A stretch of 64,000 nucleotides of DNA from JBCAXA01 sp038749025 (GTDB lineage: Bacteria > Pseudomonadota > Gammaproteobacteria > Steroidobacterales > Woeseiaceae). Below the pieces are notes generated by a model. It did no database searches and was not told the DNA's origin. It saw only the letters and a program-made list of their open reading frames with translations. Made by a program: the position numbers and the translations under genes. Positions within the stretch are counted from its first letter, which is position 1. Each line of letters starts with the position of its first letter. The DNA lies in the NCBI GenBank assembly GCA_038749025.1, contig JBCDIL010000001.1:124001-188000 (forward strand), in the 5' to 3' direction. Below, one piece after another: positions 25,185 to 33,707 of the stretch.

Positions 25185-26693
25185 ATGGGTAAATACATCG
25201 ATCAGTGTCGCGCCCGCGATGCTGCCAATCGCCGCTTCGAACAAGAGGTCGACGCAGTCTGTCGCCGACAAGGACATGGTTTGCAGCACTCTCGACGCGG
25301 CTTCCTAAACGCCGGATTGATCGGCGGACTCGGCACAGTCTTCTTGCCGAGTCTCGCCACGGTCTTATCGCGCGAGGCTCACGCACAAGCGGCGTGTGCG
25401 GATAACGCGCCTCTGCTTGGACGCATTCCCTACCTCGCGTTCGATATGGGTGGCGGCGCAAACATCGCTGGTTCGAACATCATGGTCGGCGGTATGGGCG
25501 GTCAGGAAGATTTCCTGACCGCCGACGGCTACGCCAAACTTGGCTTACCGGAGGCGATCATTCCGCAGAACGTGGGTGTCGATCGAACGTTCGGGCTCGC
25601 TTTTCATCCGAACAGCGCAATGCTCCGTGGTTTGCTTGATAAAACCAGCGCCGGCACGCGCACTAACGTAAATGGAATCGTCATTCCTGCTCGGTCCGAA
25701 AACGACACCGGCAACAATCCGCACAACCCGATTTACGGTATCGCGCGTGCGGGGGCTAATGGCCAGTTCGTGGCCACGATTGGGTCGCGTAACTCGGAGT
25801 CCGGGGGCAAATCGCGTGCTCCGGATTCAATGATTCAAGCGGACCTACGGCCGACCAAAGTCAGTAACCGGAACGAGGCACTGGGCCTAGCCGGCGGTAA
25901 CGTTGACGATGGCTTCCCGAATGGCCGCGTCTCGCAAGCGGCGTCGGTGATCAGCGCGTTGAAGCTTGGGCAAATCGATGAAGAGCAAGCAACCAAAGAG
26001 TTGGTGCAGTGCGGCTTCGATAAGAGCGCCGCGACGTTCAACACCGTCATCGGCGCGGACGATCTCGACCCAGAAGCGGATCCGGTTCTGCAGAACCTGT
26101 TCCCTAATGGGCAGCTTGAAGATCGTGACTACCGCAAAGCGGCGGCCGCTATGAAAGTCGTGCTCAATGGTTACGGCGGCGCTGGTACCGTTGAGTACGG
26201 TGGTCGCGACTATCATCAAGACCCACGCCCGGAAACGGACAACAAAGACTTCATCATCGGCCAAGTGATGGGCGCATCGCTCGAGTACGCGGCCCAACTC
26301 GGTCAACCGCTGATGATCTACTTGTTCAGCGATGGCTCGGTATCAGCCGACACCAACCGTGAGGAAGACGACGGCAATGGAACGACTAAATTCCGCTGGC
26401 GTTCGGACAATTCACAGACAGCGGCGAGCGCGATGCTGGTCTACAGCCCGAACGGTAGACCGGCTCTACGCGATCCGGCAGCTCAGCAGCTCGGTTTTTT
26501 CCGACCGGATGGCAATATTGAGACGGCGTCCACGCCTTTCGCCAACAGCGTCGGTACGCTAGCGGAGATGGTTGTCTTGAATTACTTGGGGCTACACGGA
26601 CTTGAAGGCATGTTCGGCAGCGTCTTGAACAACCCAGGGCTTGGTACTGGGGCAGCGGTGGCACCTTACATCGCGTTCGAACCCATTGCCTGA
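25185..26693 (+). CDS. Tat-exported DUF1501-like protein
   Basis: 502 residues, with GAGGAG upstream. The N-terminal ~35 residues precede a twin-arginine motif SRRGFLNAG and a hydrophobic run ending AHAQA, so Tat export is likely. The body is related in position and fold class to DUF1501 (opening LAFDMGGGANIAGSNIMVGG, later YLFSDGSVSADTNREEDDGNGTTKFRW). It is clearly diverged from the 17160 protein and lacks that protein's GKDHW block. Third gene of locus B (gap 23 bp). By analogy it works with the cytochrome lipoprotein; the reaction is unknown. Confidence 0.75.
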   Translation: MGKYIDQCRARDAANRRFEQEVDAVCRRQGHGLQHSRRGFLNAGLIGGLGTVFLPSLATVLSREAHAQAACADNAPLLGRIPYLAFDMGGGANIAGSNIMVGGMGGQEDFLTADGYAKLGLPEAIIPQNVGVDRTFGLAFHPNSAMLRGLLDKTSAGTRTNVNGIVIPARSENDTGNNPHNPIYGIARAGANGQFVATIGSRNSESGGKSRAPDSMIQADLRPTKVSNRNEALGLAGGNVDDGFPNGRVSQAASVISALKLGQIDEEQATKELVQCGFDKSAATFNTVIGADDLDPEADPVLQNLFPNGQLEDRDYRKAAAAMKVVLNGYGGAGTVEYGGRDYHQDPRPETDNKDFIIGQVMGASLEYAAQLGQPLMIYLFSDGSVSADTNREEDDGNGTTKFRWRSDNSQTAASAMLVYSPNGRPALRDPAAQQLGFFRPDGNIETASTPFANSVGTLAEMVVLNYLGLHGLEGMFGSVLNNPGLGTGAAVAPYIAFEPIA

Positions 26694-26724
26694 GTCAGTA
26701 GCGCCTAGCACTGCGTACGAGTCA

Positions 26725-28152
26725 GTGACGGACCCTCTCGGTTCGTCGCTGACTCTTTTCGCCTGCCCGGCTTGCGGCGGCGCACTCTCGGCAGACGCCC
26801 AGACGCACCTTGTATGTACCAACTGTGGCGCCGACTATCCGCTTTATGATGTTGCCGGCGCCCGTGTACCGTGGCTAATGCCGGATCCGGCAATTGCGAA
26901 GTTGGAATGGAAAGCCCGACTCAACGGCTTCCTTGAACGCAACCGCAACGAGTATGACCGCGTCGTTAACGCCGCCGCTCGTAATGACTCAAAAAACGAG
27001 CACGCCGGAACGCGTCTTGAGCTGCTAGCGGACGCATTGCGGTCGCAATACGACGCTATGGTGGCTCGATTGGCACCTCTCGGGCTCGACGGCATCGACT
27101 TCGCCGAAGAATCGTCACCGGCATTGCGGCTGACCCACAAGCTGCCCGCTGCTCAAGGGCTAAGCAGCTACATGGATAATGTCTACCGTGATTGGGCTTG
27201 GGATAACGGTGAAAACGAAGCCCAAGCTGCCATTATCGATACCTTACTGAAGCGCGCTGGCGTTGAGACAATCGAACGGGTGCTAACGCTAGGCGCGGGC
27301 GCGGCACGCTTACCTTACGATGTACATCGACGCTGGCGACCAAAACAGTCGGTCATTGTCGATTTCAATCCATGGTTGTTACTAACCGGCCTGACAACGA
27401 TTGCCGGCGAACAATCCGAGCTCGACGAAATACCGTTGGCGCCACTGAGCTTGGCGGACACGGCTCGTCGCCAGACACTACGAGCGCCACAGCCTATTGA
27501 CGTCGCCAGTGACGAATCGATGCAATTCGTACTCGCCGATGTGACCCGACCGCCGTTCGCCGCCGAGAGCAGCGATGTGCTGGTTACGCCGTGGCTCATC
27601 GATATCCTGTCGGAGGACCTCACGCGCTTTGCACGGCGTGTTAATTCACTGCTTCGAGACGACGGCGTCTGGGTCAACAGTGGCTCACTGGCTTTCATGC
27701 CAGACGATCCTCTTCGCGCCTACAGCGCTGACGAGGTTCTCGAGGTCTTGGCGGATGCAGGGTTCGACGTTATCGATTGGCAACGCGACACCCTGCCTTA
27801 CTTGAACTCACCACTGAGCGCACACCACCGAACAGAAACACTGTTCAGCTTCGTCGCCCGCAAAGTTGCCACGGTCGAGCCGCCTGGCGAACATCATGTA
27901 CTCCCCGACTGGCTGATCGATTTGACGCTGCCGATTCCCGTTGACGCAGTCGATACCTTAGAGAGCTCGCGGTTCTTATTAAAAGCCCAAGTCTTCGGCG
28001 CTACGGATGGCGTTCGGTCGGTTGCCGCACTCGGTCAGCAACTGGCTGCTCACTACGGTATGGCGGCAGACGAGGCGACGCATGTGGTCAGGCGAATCTT
28101 CGTTGAGCAGGTCGATCGCAACCATCCAGCGCGGATCGGTGGGTCGTTGTAA
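26725..28152 (+). CDS. Zinc-ribbon class I SAM methyltransferase, carnosine N-methyltransferase-like
   Basis: About 475 residues from GTG 26725. The start is uncertain because the frame stays open back into the preceding gene. The N-terminus is a Trm112-like zinc ribbon (CPAC...CTNC). The Rossmann SAM site reads RVLTLGAGAARLPYDVHRRW. The later blocks WLIDIL...LLRDDGVWVNSGSLAF and EVLEVLADAGFDVI resemble the N2227/carnosine methyltransferase group. A ~100-residue helical tail is unassigned. The substrate is not known. It lies 31 bp after the DUF1501-like stop, so it may be co-transcribed without being functionally linked. Confidence 0.68.
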   Translation: MTDPLGSSLTLFACPACGGALSADAQTHLVCTNCGADYPLYDVAGARVPWLMPDPAIAKLEWKARLNGFLERNRNEYDRVVNAAARNDSKNEHAGTRLELLADALRSQYDAMVARLAPLGLDGIDFAEESSPALRLTHKLPAAQGLSSYMDNVYRDWAWDNGENEAQAAIIDTLLKRAGVETIERVLTLGAGAARLPYDVHRRWRPKQSVIVDFNPWLLLTGLTTIAGEQSELDEIPLAPLSLADTARRQTLRAPQPIDVASDESMQFVLADVTRPPFAAESSDVLVTPWLIDILSEDLTRFARRVNSLLRDDGVWVNSGSLAFMPDDPLRAYSADEVLEVLADAGFDVIDWQRDTLPYLNSPLSAHHRTETLFSFVARKVATVEPPGEHHVLPDWLIDLTLPIPVDAVDTLESSRFLLKAQVFGATDGVRSVAALGQQLAAHYGMAADEATHVVRRIFVEQVDRNHPARIGGSL

Positions 28153-28211
28153 ATTAGCCGCGATCGGGGCGTCACGGTATCGTCACAATTAGCGTCTAGG
28201 CTCACGCGTTG

Positions 28212-29084
28212 ATGGCTGAACTCCGACCACTCAGCGAGCTGTCGTTTGCTGAGCGACTAAACTTTTTAGCCACAAATCGCGTTCCGAGAGTTGCGCTAAC
28301 TCGTTTCATGGGTTGGTTCAGCAAACTCGAAAACCCGCTGATTCGTGGCGTATCAATCGGCGTATGGCGCGCATGCGTTGATGATCTGCGTCTGTTCGAA
28401 GCCAAAAAGAATCGCTTCAAGTCCTTGCATGACTGTTTCGTACGCGAACTGAAGGACGATGCACGATCAATCGATACGGATGTCGCGTTAGTAAGCCCTT
28501 GTGATGCGATCGTCGGCGAGTTTGGTGATCTTCGCGGAGTAGAAGCCTTGCAGGCTAAAGGGTTTGCATACTCGCTTGACGAGTTACTAGGCGACCCTGA
28601 CCTCGCCGAGCGTTACCGTGACGGTCGTTTCATAACGCTGCGCTTGAAGTCGAGTATGTACCACCACTTCCACGCACCTTGCGATGGGGCGGTAGAGACC
28701 GTCAATTTCATTTCGGGCGATACGTGGAACGTAAATCCGATAGCACTAAAAGTTGTCGAGCGCCTGTTCTGCGAGAACGAACGGGTTGTCGTTCCACTAA
28801 GTCGCGATAATGGCGCACCGATACTGTTGATCGCTGTGGCTGCGATTTTGGTTGCCAGCGTTCGACTGCATGGGGTCGAGGTTGCTCTTAACCAAAATTA
28901 CCGTGGCGGCAACCGCATTGCAGTCGGGCGCCGCTACCGTCGCGGCGAACAAATTGGCCACTTTGAACATGGCTCAACAATTATTGCAATCACCGATCGT
29001 TCGTTACGGTTTTGTGACGACGTTGTAACGAATCGTTTAATACGAATGGGCCAGCCATTAATGCAAGCCAGTAAGAGAAATTAA
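28212..29084 (+). CDS. psd: Phosphatidylserine decarboxylase
   Basis: 290 residues from ATG 28212. Converts phosphatidylserine to phosphatidylethanolamine at the inner membrane, using a pyruvoyl group made by self-cleavage. Family blocks: VSPCDAIVGEFG, LKSSMYHHFHAPCDGAVETV, WNVNPIALKVVERLFCENERVVVPLSRDNG, and the self-cleavage motif in GHFEHGSTI. The Gly-Ser-Thr triplet is retained, with His in place of the usual Leu before it. Length is normal for the proenzyme. No terminator separates it from the downstream membrane protein gene 92 bp away. Confidence 0.87.
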   Translation: MAELRPLSELSFAERLNFLATNRVPRVALTRFMGWFSKLENPLIRGVSIGVWRACVDDLRLFEAKKNRFKSLHDCFVRELKDDARSIDTDVALVSPCDAIVGEFGDLRGVEALQAKGFAYSLDELLGDPDLAERYRDGRFITLRLKSSMYHHFHAPCDGAVETVNFISGDTWNVNPIALKVVERLFCENERVVVPLSRDNGAPILLIAVAAILVASVRLHGVEVALNQNYRGGNRIAVGRRYRRGEQIGHFEHGSTIIAITDRSLRFCDDVVTNRLIRMGQPLMQASKRN

Positions 29085-29176
29085 ATATCAGAAAGATGAA
29101 GATTACGTAGCGAAAATTTTCTGTTTGCTGATAATACCGAGCGGGTAGTAGCTCGCAATCAACGAGGCTAAGCACC

Positions 29177-29860
29177 ATGGGAAGTTATGCCGCGGCGGAT
29201 CAAAACGACGACAAGCGCAGTTTCTTCGAAGAACTTCGCGTGCAGCGTTGGGATGATCACCGCCTATACCATCACAGTCGAATTAATCAGTCGCTGCACT
29301 TCCTAAGTGCGTGTTGCTTTATCACGACCTACATAATGCTCTTTTTCGACCCTACGAGCGCCGTCTTGCTAGGGTGGGTGGTCGCGATGTGTTCGCGTCA
29401 GATCGGGCACTTCTTCTTCGAGCCAAAGACGTTTGACGAAGTAAACGATGCATCGTTCGAGCACAAAGAGGACATCAAGGTTGGGTACAACCTACACCGC
29501 AAGCGTGTGTTGCACGGTATCTGGGCGGCGTCACCGGCCTTTTTGTATTTCTTCCCAAGCATGTTCGGCCTGTATGAGCCGCATTCGAGCTGGGATGAGT
29601 ACTTTTACAACTTAATGATTCTGTGGCTCGTTTTAGCAGTCGGCGCCCTACTCTTTCGCACAGTGCATCTATTCTTTATTAGTGACGTGCGAACCGGCCT
29701 TGTTTGGGCCACAAAAATTTTGACCGACCCTTTCCATGACTTCAAGATGTACTGCAAGTCACCGGTCTATCTATTTCGCGGTGAGTTAATCGATCCGATG
29801 TATCACGTTGTCCACAGGACCCAGGATGATGATGAACCCTCGAAGCCCGCTACGATGTAG
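29177..29860 (+). CDS. Mpo1-like (DUF962) membrane protein
   Basis: 227 residues. Two hydrophobic pairs lie near residues 38-75 and 110-160. Conserved His blocks resemble the Mpo1/DUF962 family: LYHHSRINQSLHFLS and SRQIGHFFFEP. Yeast Mpo1 is an Fe(II)-dependent dioxygenase that shortens 2-hydroxy fatty acids by alpha-oxidation; the same chemistry is possible here but unproven. Starts at ATG 29177 with GAGG upstream. Sits between phosphatidylserine decarboxylase and a convergent aminotransferase gene. Confidence 0.62.
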   Translation: MGSYAAADQNDDKRSFFEELRVQRWDDHRLYHHSRINQSLHFLSACCFITTYIMLFFDPTSAVLLGWVVAMCSRQIGHFFFEPKTFDEVNDASFEHKEDIKVGYNLHRKRVLHGIWAASPAFLYFFPSMFGLYEPHSSWDEYFYNLMILWLVLAVGALLFRTVHLFFISDVRTGLVWATKILTDPFHDFKMYCKSPVYLFRGELIDPMYHVVHRTQDDDEPSKPATM

Positions 29861-29877
29861 TACGTGAATAACAATAG

Positions 29878-29905
29878 AAAAGCCCGGGTCATCCCGGGCT
29901 TTTTT
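29878..29905. terminator. Bidirectional rho-independent terminator
   Basis: Stem AGCCCGGG (29881-29888) / CCCGGGCT (29893-29900), 4-nt loop, T run to 29905 on the plus strand and A run 29878-29881 giving a T run on the minus strand. It serves both the Mpo1-like gene and the convergent aminotransferase gene. Confidence 0.93.
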
Positions 29906-29925
29906 GGTTCGCAATTACGGCATCG

Positions 29926-31614
29926 TTACTCGGCAGGAATTCGCTCGAGTAGCGGGTCAATCCGCGGCCCGAACCGCGCCCGTAGAATCTCTTTTAGCAC
30001 GCCACGCTTAATCGCTTTGTTCGTTAGTCCCGTTGGTGTCTCCCACCAACCGTCCGCCGACATTTTCTGGCCGGCTGTAACGACTCTCTCAATCACAGCG
30101 GTGAAATCATTGTCGGTGTAGTTGTGACTGAAAATAAATCGTCCCGTACCTACCCAACTGAGACTCAAGCCTTCGGCGCGCAGGTAATACTGGAACAGCC
30201 AGTTGTAGCGGCTAACAGCCCGGTAAGCGACCAGACCAACGGACACCATATTGTGAACAAAAAGCGGTAGATCTGCGTCGGCTAAGGCCTCGTTGAGACG
30301 ATCGAATCGTTTGTTCCAAACGGTATCCACCGATGCCGCTGCTGACCGAAACTCTTCGCTGTCTGTACGAACGAGAAACTCATTCATAGCGGCCATCACC
30401 AACGGATGCGAGTTGAAGGTGCCGCGCGCAAAACAGATATCGGTCGGTGAATCGTCGCGGAACCGACGCATCAGTTCGCGTCGCCCCGCGATAACGCCGA
30501 CGGGCAAACCGCCACCGATCGTCTTCCCGTAGGTCACCATATCGGCCTGAATGTCAAAATACTCCTGGGCGCCACCGCGGGCTAACCGAAAACCAACAAA
30601 CACCTCGTCAAAAATCAATGCGATTCCTCGCTCTGTGCAAACGGCGCGAAGTTGCCGCAGCCAATCGCCGTAATACTCACGGTCATAGCAGGCACTGCGC
30701 TCAGACCCGACCAACATCGCGTCACTCGTCGCCGACTTATTCGGATGCAAGGCTTGTAACGGGTTGATCAGCACGCAGGCGATATCGTCGCGTGAGCGCA
30801 AGACCGCCAGCGAGCGATCACTGACATCATTGAGATTGAGGATGTCGCGATACGAGCGCTGCGAACCGACACCGGGTTGCACGCCATCCCACCAGCCGTG
30901 ATAAGCACCGCAGAACATAACCAGTTTCGGTTTTTTCGAATGGTATCGCGCCAAACGCACGGCTTGCATAACGGCTTCGGTCCCTGACATATGAAACGAC
31001 ACTTCGTCGAGTCCCGAAAGCTCTCGTATCCGCGCAACGTTCTCGGCGATTAACGGATGATATGGGCCGAGCACGGGGCCGAGTTCTGCTACGCGATCCA
31101 TGGCGCGCTGCATGGTGCCTTTGTAAAAGTCGTAACCCAACAAATTCACGCCGTACGAACCACCGACGTCATACGACCAGTGGCCGTCGACGTCACGCAA
31201 TTGAACACCGGCCGACGCCTCGACGAACGATCCGATCGGTAGATGCTTCATTGCGAACTGCCGGAATTGGAACGGTACCCGATAAGCGCTGGTGAACTGC
31301 ATGTCCGACACACCGGGAGATAGCGCATTGCTTGCCGCCCGGCCGGCTGTCGATCGCTCAGCGAGTCGTTGCTGCAAGCGTCTGAAACCGCGCTGACGCC
31401 TCGCTAGCAATTGGTCATCGGCGCCGTCGACGCAGAAGATCTCATCATCACTGTAGCCGTAGAACGGCACGTGCCTTGCTAGGCGTCGCGCGATGCGGCC
31501 GTGACCGGTGAGTGAGCGGTGCTTAGCGCGCGAGACGAGCCAACGACGATAGATTTTGCGGCCGAGCACAACCAACGCGACGACGGCTAGGGTCAGTATG
31601 AGTGTATGCAGCAT
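29926..31614 (-). CDS. Membrane-anchored class III aminotransferase (glutamate-1-semialdehyde aminomutase-like)
   Basis: 562 residues, longer than the ~430 of typical members. An N-terminal hydrophobic anchor (residues ~2-18) and a basic ~100-residue extension precede the PLP-dependent fold. Recognisable blocks are FHMSGTEAVMQAVRLAR, FCGAYHGWWDG, the PLP Asp in LIFDEVFVGFR, the Schiff-base Lys in TYGKTIGGGLPVG, and ARGTFNSHP. It resembles glutamate-1-semialdehyde aminomutase but is unlikely to be HemL itself given the anchor. The substrate is unknown. A membrane-linked amino lipid or polyketide-like substrate would fit the lipid-related neighbours, as inference only. Confidence 0.8.
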   Translation of the reverse strand: MLHTLILTLAVVALVVLGRKIYRRWLVSRAKHRSLTGHGRIARRLARHVPFYGYSDDEIFCVDGADDQLLARRQRGFRRLQQRLAERSTAGRAASNALSPGVSDMQFTSAYRVPFQFRQFAMKHLPIGSFVEASAGVQLRDVDGHWSYDVGGSYGVNLLGYDFYKGTMQRAMDRVAELGPVLGPYHPLIAENVARIRELSGLDEVSFHMSGTEAVMQAVRLARYHSKKPKLVMFCGAYHGWWDGVQPGVGSQRSYRDILNLNDVSDRSLAVLRSRDDIACVLINPLQALHPNKSATSDAMLVGSERSACYDREYYGDWLRQLRAVCTERGIALIFDEVFVGFRLARGGAQEYFDIQADMVTYGKTIGGGLPVGVIAGRRELMRRFRDDSPTDICFARGTFNSHPLVMAAMNEFLVRTDSEEFRSAAASVDTVWNKRFDRLNEALADADLPLFVHNMVSVGLVAYRAVSRYNWLFQYYLRAEGLSLSWVGTGRFIFSHNYTDNDFTAVIERVVTAGQKMSADGWWETPTGLTNKAIKRGVLKEILRARFGPRIDPLLERIPAE

Positions 31615-31848
31615 GCGGCAAACCTGCGGTAGCAGAATTTTCGGTGGACACTATCGATGTATAGGGCCACTGCTAAGTCAAAAACGCCTGCGACAATAGA
31701 CGGTCCAGGTTTCGGGATTATGACAGATAGGCGCACCGAGCTTCGCACCCTGTGAAACAGTTCGCCGCGCGCGAAGACCAAAGTAGTTACCGTCTGGCAC
31801 TCGACAAAGCGCTCAGATGATCGCTGTCCGCGCGTAGAAGGATACCCG

Positions 31849-33540
31849 GTGGCTGAATCCAGCTTGATTACCAGCATGCCCGACGTGTTTGTCGAGATCG
31901 ACAACCGCGGTCGTGTGCTCAAGTACGTTGGTGGTGGACGTGGCGACACGACCTTGCAACCTGAAACGATGGTCGACCGCCGCATTAGCGATCTATGGCC
32001 GCCGGATGCAGCGCGAACCATGCTTCGCAATATTCGCCGTGCGCTCGACACACGCGACGAACTCAGTTTCCGCGTAAAACTACCGTCCGACAACAGGCAG
32101 GTTGCCTGTCGGGTGCGGCTTATTGTCCGTGGTTTTAACCGCGTATTGGCGATACTGCGCGTCGCCAATACACCGTCGGACAACAGCGACCTCTATGACA
32201 TAAAAGCGGTTGATACCATTACCGGGATCCCCCGCGATGCGGCCTTCGAGGAACAACTCGAGTTAATGCTTGCCGACGCACGGCTGCGCGAACGCGGACT
32301 TGCGGTTGTCGCGATGGATCTGGACGGCATTAATCGAATCAACCGCAGTATTGGCCGAGAAGTTGGCGACAAAGTGCTACGTGCCTGCGCCGAACGCCTG
32401 CGGAATCAGCTGCGCGGAACAGATACGTTTACCCGGCTCGGCTGCGACGAGTTTATTCTCGCGATTGCCGACGTCGACTCGCGCGAGTCTGCAGGTGGCC
32501 TCGGCGAGCGCCTGCGCAGCGCGTTTGAAGCACCCTTCGATATCGACGGCCATGGCATCGAGTTGCAACCATCGCTCGGTATCGCGCTGTTCCCCGTCGA
32601 CGGCGAAGATGCATCGACATTACTCGGTAACGCACGTGTGGCGTTGCATGAGGCAGGCATTACCGGCGGCAAACGCCATGAGTTTTATTCGAGCACGATG
32701 CGCCATCGGGTCAGTCAACGGCTCGATGCGAAAGAAGAGCTGCGCTGGGCTATCGAACATGATCAACTGCGACTTCGCTACCAACCTCGGTTTCGATTGA
32801 GCGACGACTCGGTCATCGGTTTAGAGGCGCTGCTGCGCTGGGAACACCCGATTCGCGGCGAATTAGCGCCTGATGCCTTCATAGACCTCGCCGAGACAAG
32901 CGGTCTGATGCCGACACTTGGCAGGTGGGCAGTTGAACAAGCTTGTCAACATGGCGCCGCGTGGCAGAAAGACGGACTGGATCTTGCGGTATCTATAAAC
33001 GTAACCGACGCCGAGTTTGCGCACCCGCAGTTTTTCGCGACGGTCCGTAGCGCGTTAGACGACTCTGGCCTCGAACCGTCGCGGCTGCAGATCGAGCTTA
33101 CCGAACGGATGCTGATGGCGCATGAACGCGGCTACACCATCGCTCACAAGCTGCATAGTCAGGGTGTACGTTTGGTTATCGACCAGTTCGGGCTTGGCTA
33201 CTCGTCAGCCAGCAAGCTAATTCGGTTTCCAATACATGCCGTCAAATTGGGGCGCGATTTGTTGCAGAGCGCAACATCTAAGGAACAAGCGCCAGCAGCA
33301 CTGTGTTCCGCGCTGGTCGCCATGGCTCACGAACTCGGCTGGGAAACCATTGCTGTTGGCGTCGAATCTCGAGAGCAACTGGATTGGCTACGTACGCTGC
33401 AATGCGGCGCCGTCCAGGGCTATCACTTGTCGGTTCCGCTGGTGGCCGATGATATCGCCGAGTTGATCGATTCGATGCGCGACGACGGGACCGACAGCAA
33501 CGTATTCGAAATGCCACTGGTCTCCCCTGCAGCCCACTAA
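31849..33540 (+). CDS. PAS-GGDEF-EAL protein with degenerate catalytic motifs
   Basis: 563 residues from GTG 31849. The N-terminal PAS-like segment spans 1-110. The GGDEF domain has RLGCDEF (near 197) instead of GGDEF. The EAL domain begins at EALLRW (near 326). In EAL, the Asn of SINVTD, the Glu of ELTE, the Lys of HAVKLG and the Gln of QGYHLS are kept. The metal-binding pair reads DQFG (near 445) in place of DDFG, and AEGVE reads AVGVE. Cyclase activity is doubtful and phosphodiesterase activity is probably lost or weak, so it may be a c-di-GMP sensor or effector. No obvious operon partner. Confidence 0.88.
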   Translation: MAESSLITSMPDVFVEIDNRGRVLKYVGGGRGDTTLQPETMVDRRISDLWPPDAARTMLRNIRRALDTRDELSFRVKLPSDNRQVACRVRLIVRGFNRVLAILRVANTPSDNSDLYDIKAVDTITGIPRDAAFEEQLELMLADARLRERGLAVVAMDLDGINRINRSIGREVGDKVLRACAERLRNQLRGTDTFTRLGCDEFILAIADVDSRESAGGLGERLRSAFEAPFDIDGHGIELQPSLGIALFPVDGEDASTLLGNARVALHEAGITGGKRHEFYSSTMRHRVSQRLDAKEELRWAIEHDQLRLRYQPRFRLSDDSVIGLEALLRWEHPIRGELAPDAFIDLAETSGLMPTLGRWAVEQACQHGAAWQKDGLDLAVSINVTDAEFAHPQFFATVRSALDDSGLEPSRLQIELTERMLMAHERGYTIAHKLHSQGVRLVIDQFGLGYSSASKLIRFPIHAVKLGRDLLQSATSKEQAPAALCSALVAMAHELGWETIAVGVESREQLDWLRTLQCGAVQGYHLSVPLVADDIAELIDSMRDDGTDSNVFEMPLVSPAAH

Positions 33541-33552
33541 ATCCGCTCAAAC

Positions 33553-33568
33553 TGTGATATCGGTCACG
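33553..33568. promoter_or_regulatory. CRP-like site upstream of the propeller-GGDEF gene
   Basis: TGTGA-TATCGG-TCACG, 9 of 10 consensus bases. It lies 13 bp after the preceding stop, centred about 147 bp upstream of the GTG at 33708. Confidence 0.5.
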
Positions 33569-33707
33569 AACTCAGGTGTCCCAATACGACGTCAAACACA
33601 GACACAATTAACCTTATCTGCTGAAGTCGCGTGACAGCAGTAACGAGCGTACCGAACGCTCGGCCAGACCCTTCTGGGATTACCCTAAGCGACGAGCAGA
33701 TAGCGCA

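Noticed and set aside
31751..31766. Further CRP-like site before the GGDEF-EAL gene
   Set aside because: TGTGA-AACAGT-TCGCC matches only 8 of 10 conserved bases and is not distinguishable from chance.
31593..32183. 196-codon minus-strand open frame upstream of the aminotransferase
   Set aside because: Most of it is antisense to the GGDEF-EAL gene and it overlaps the aminotransferase start; no domain or ribosome site.
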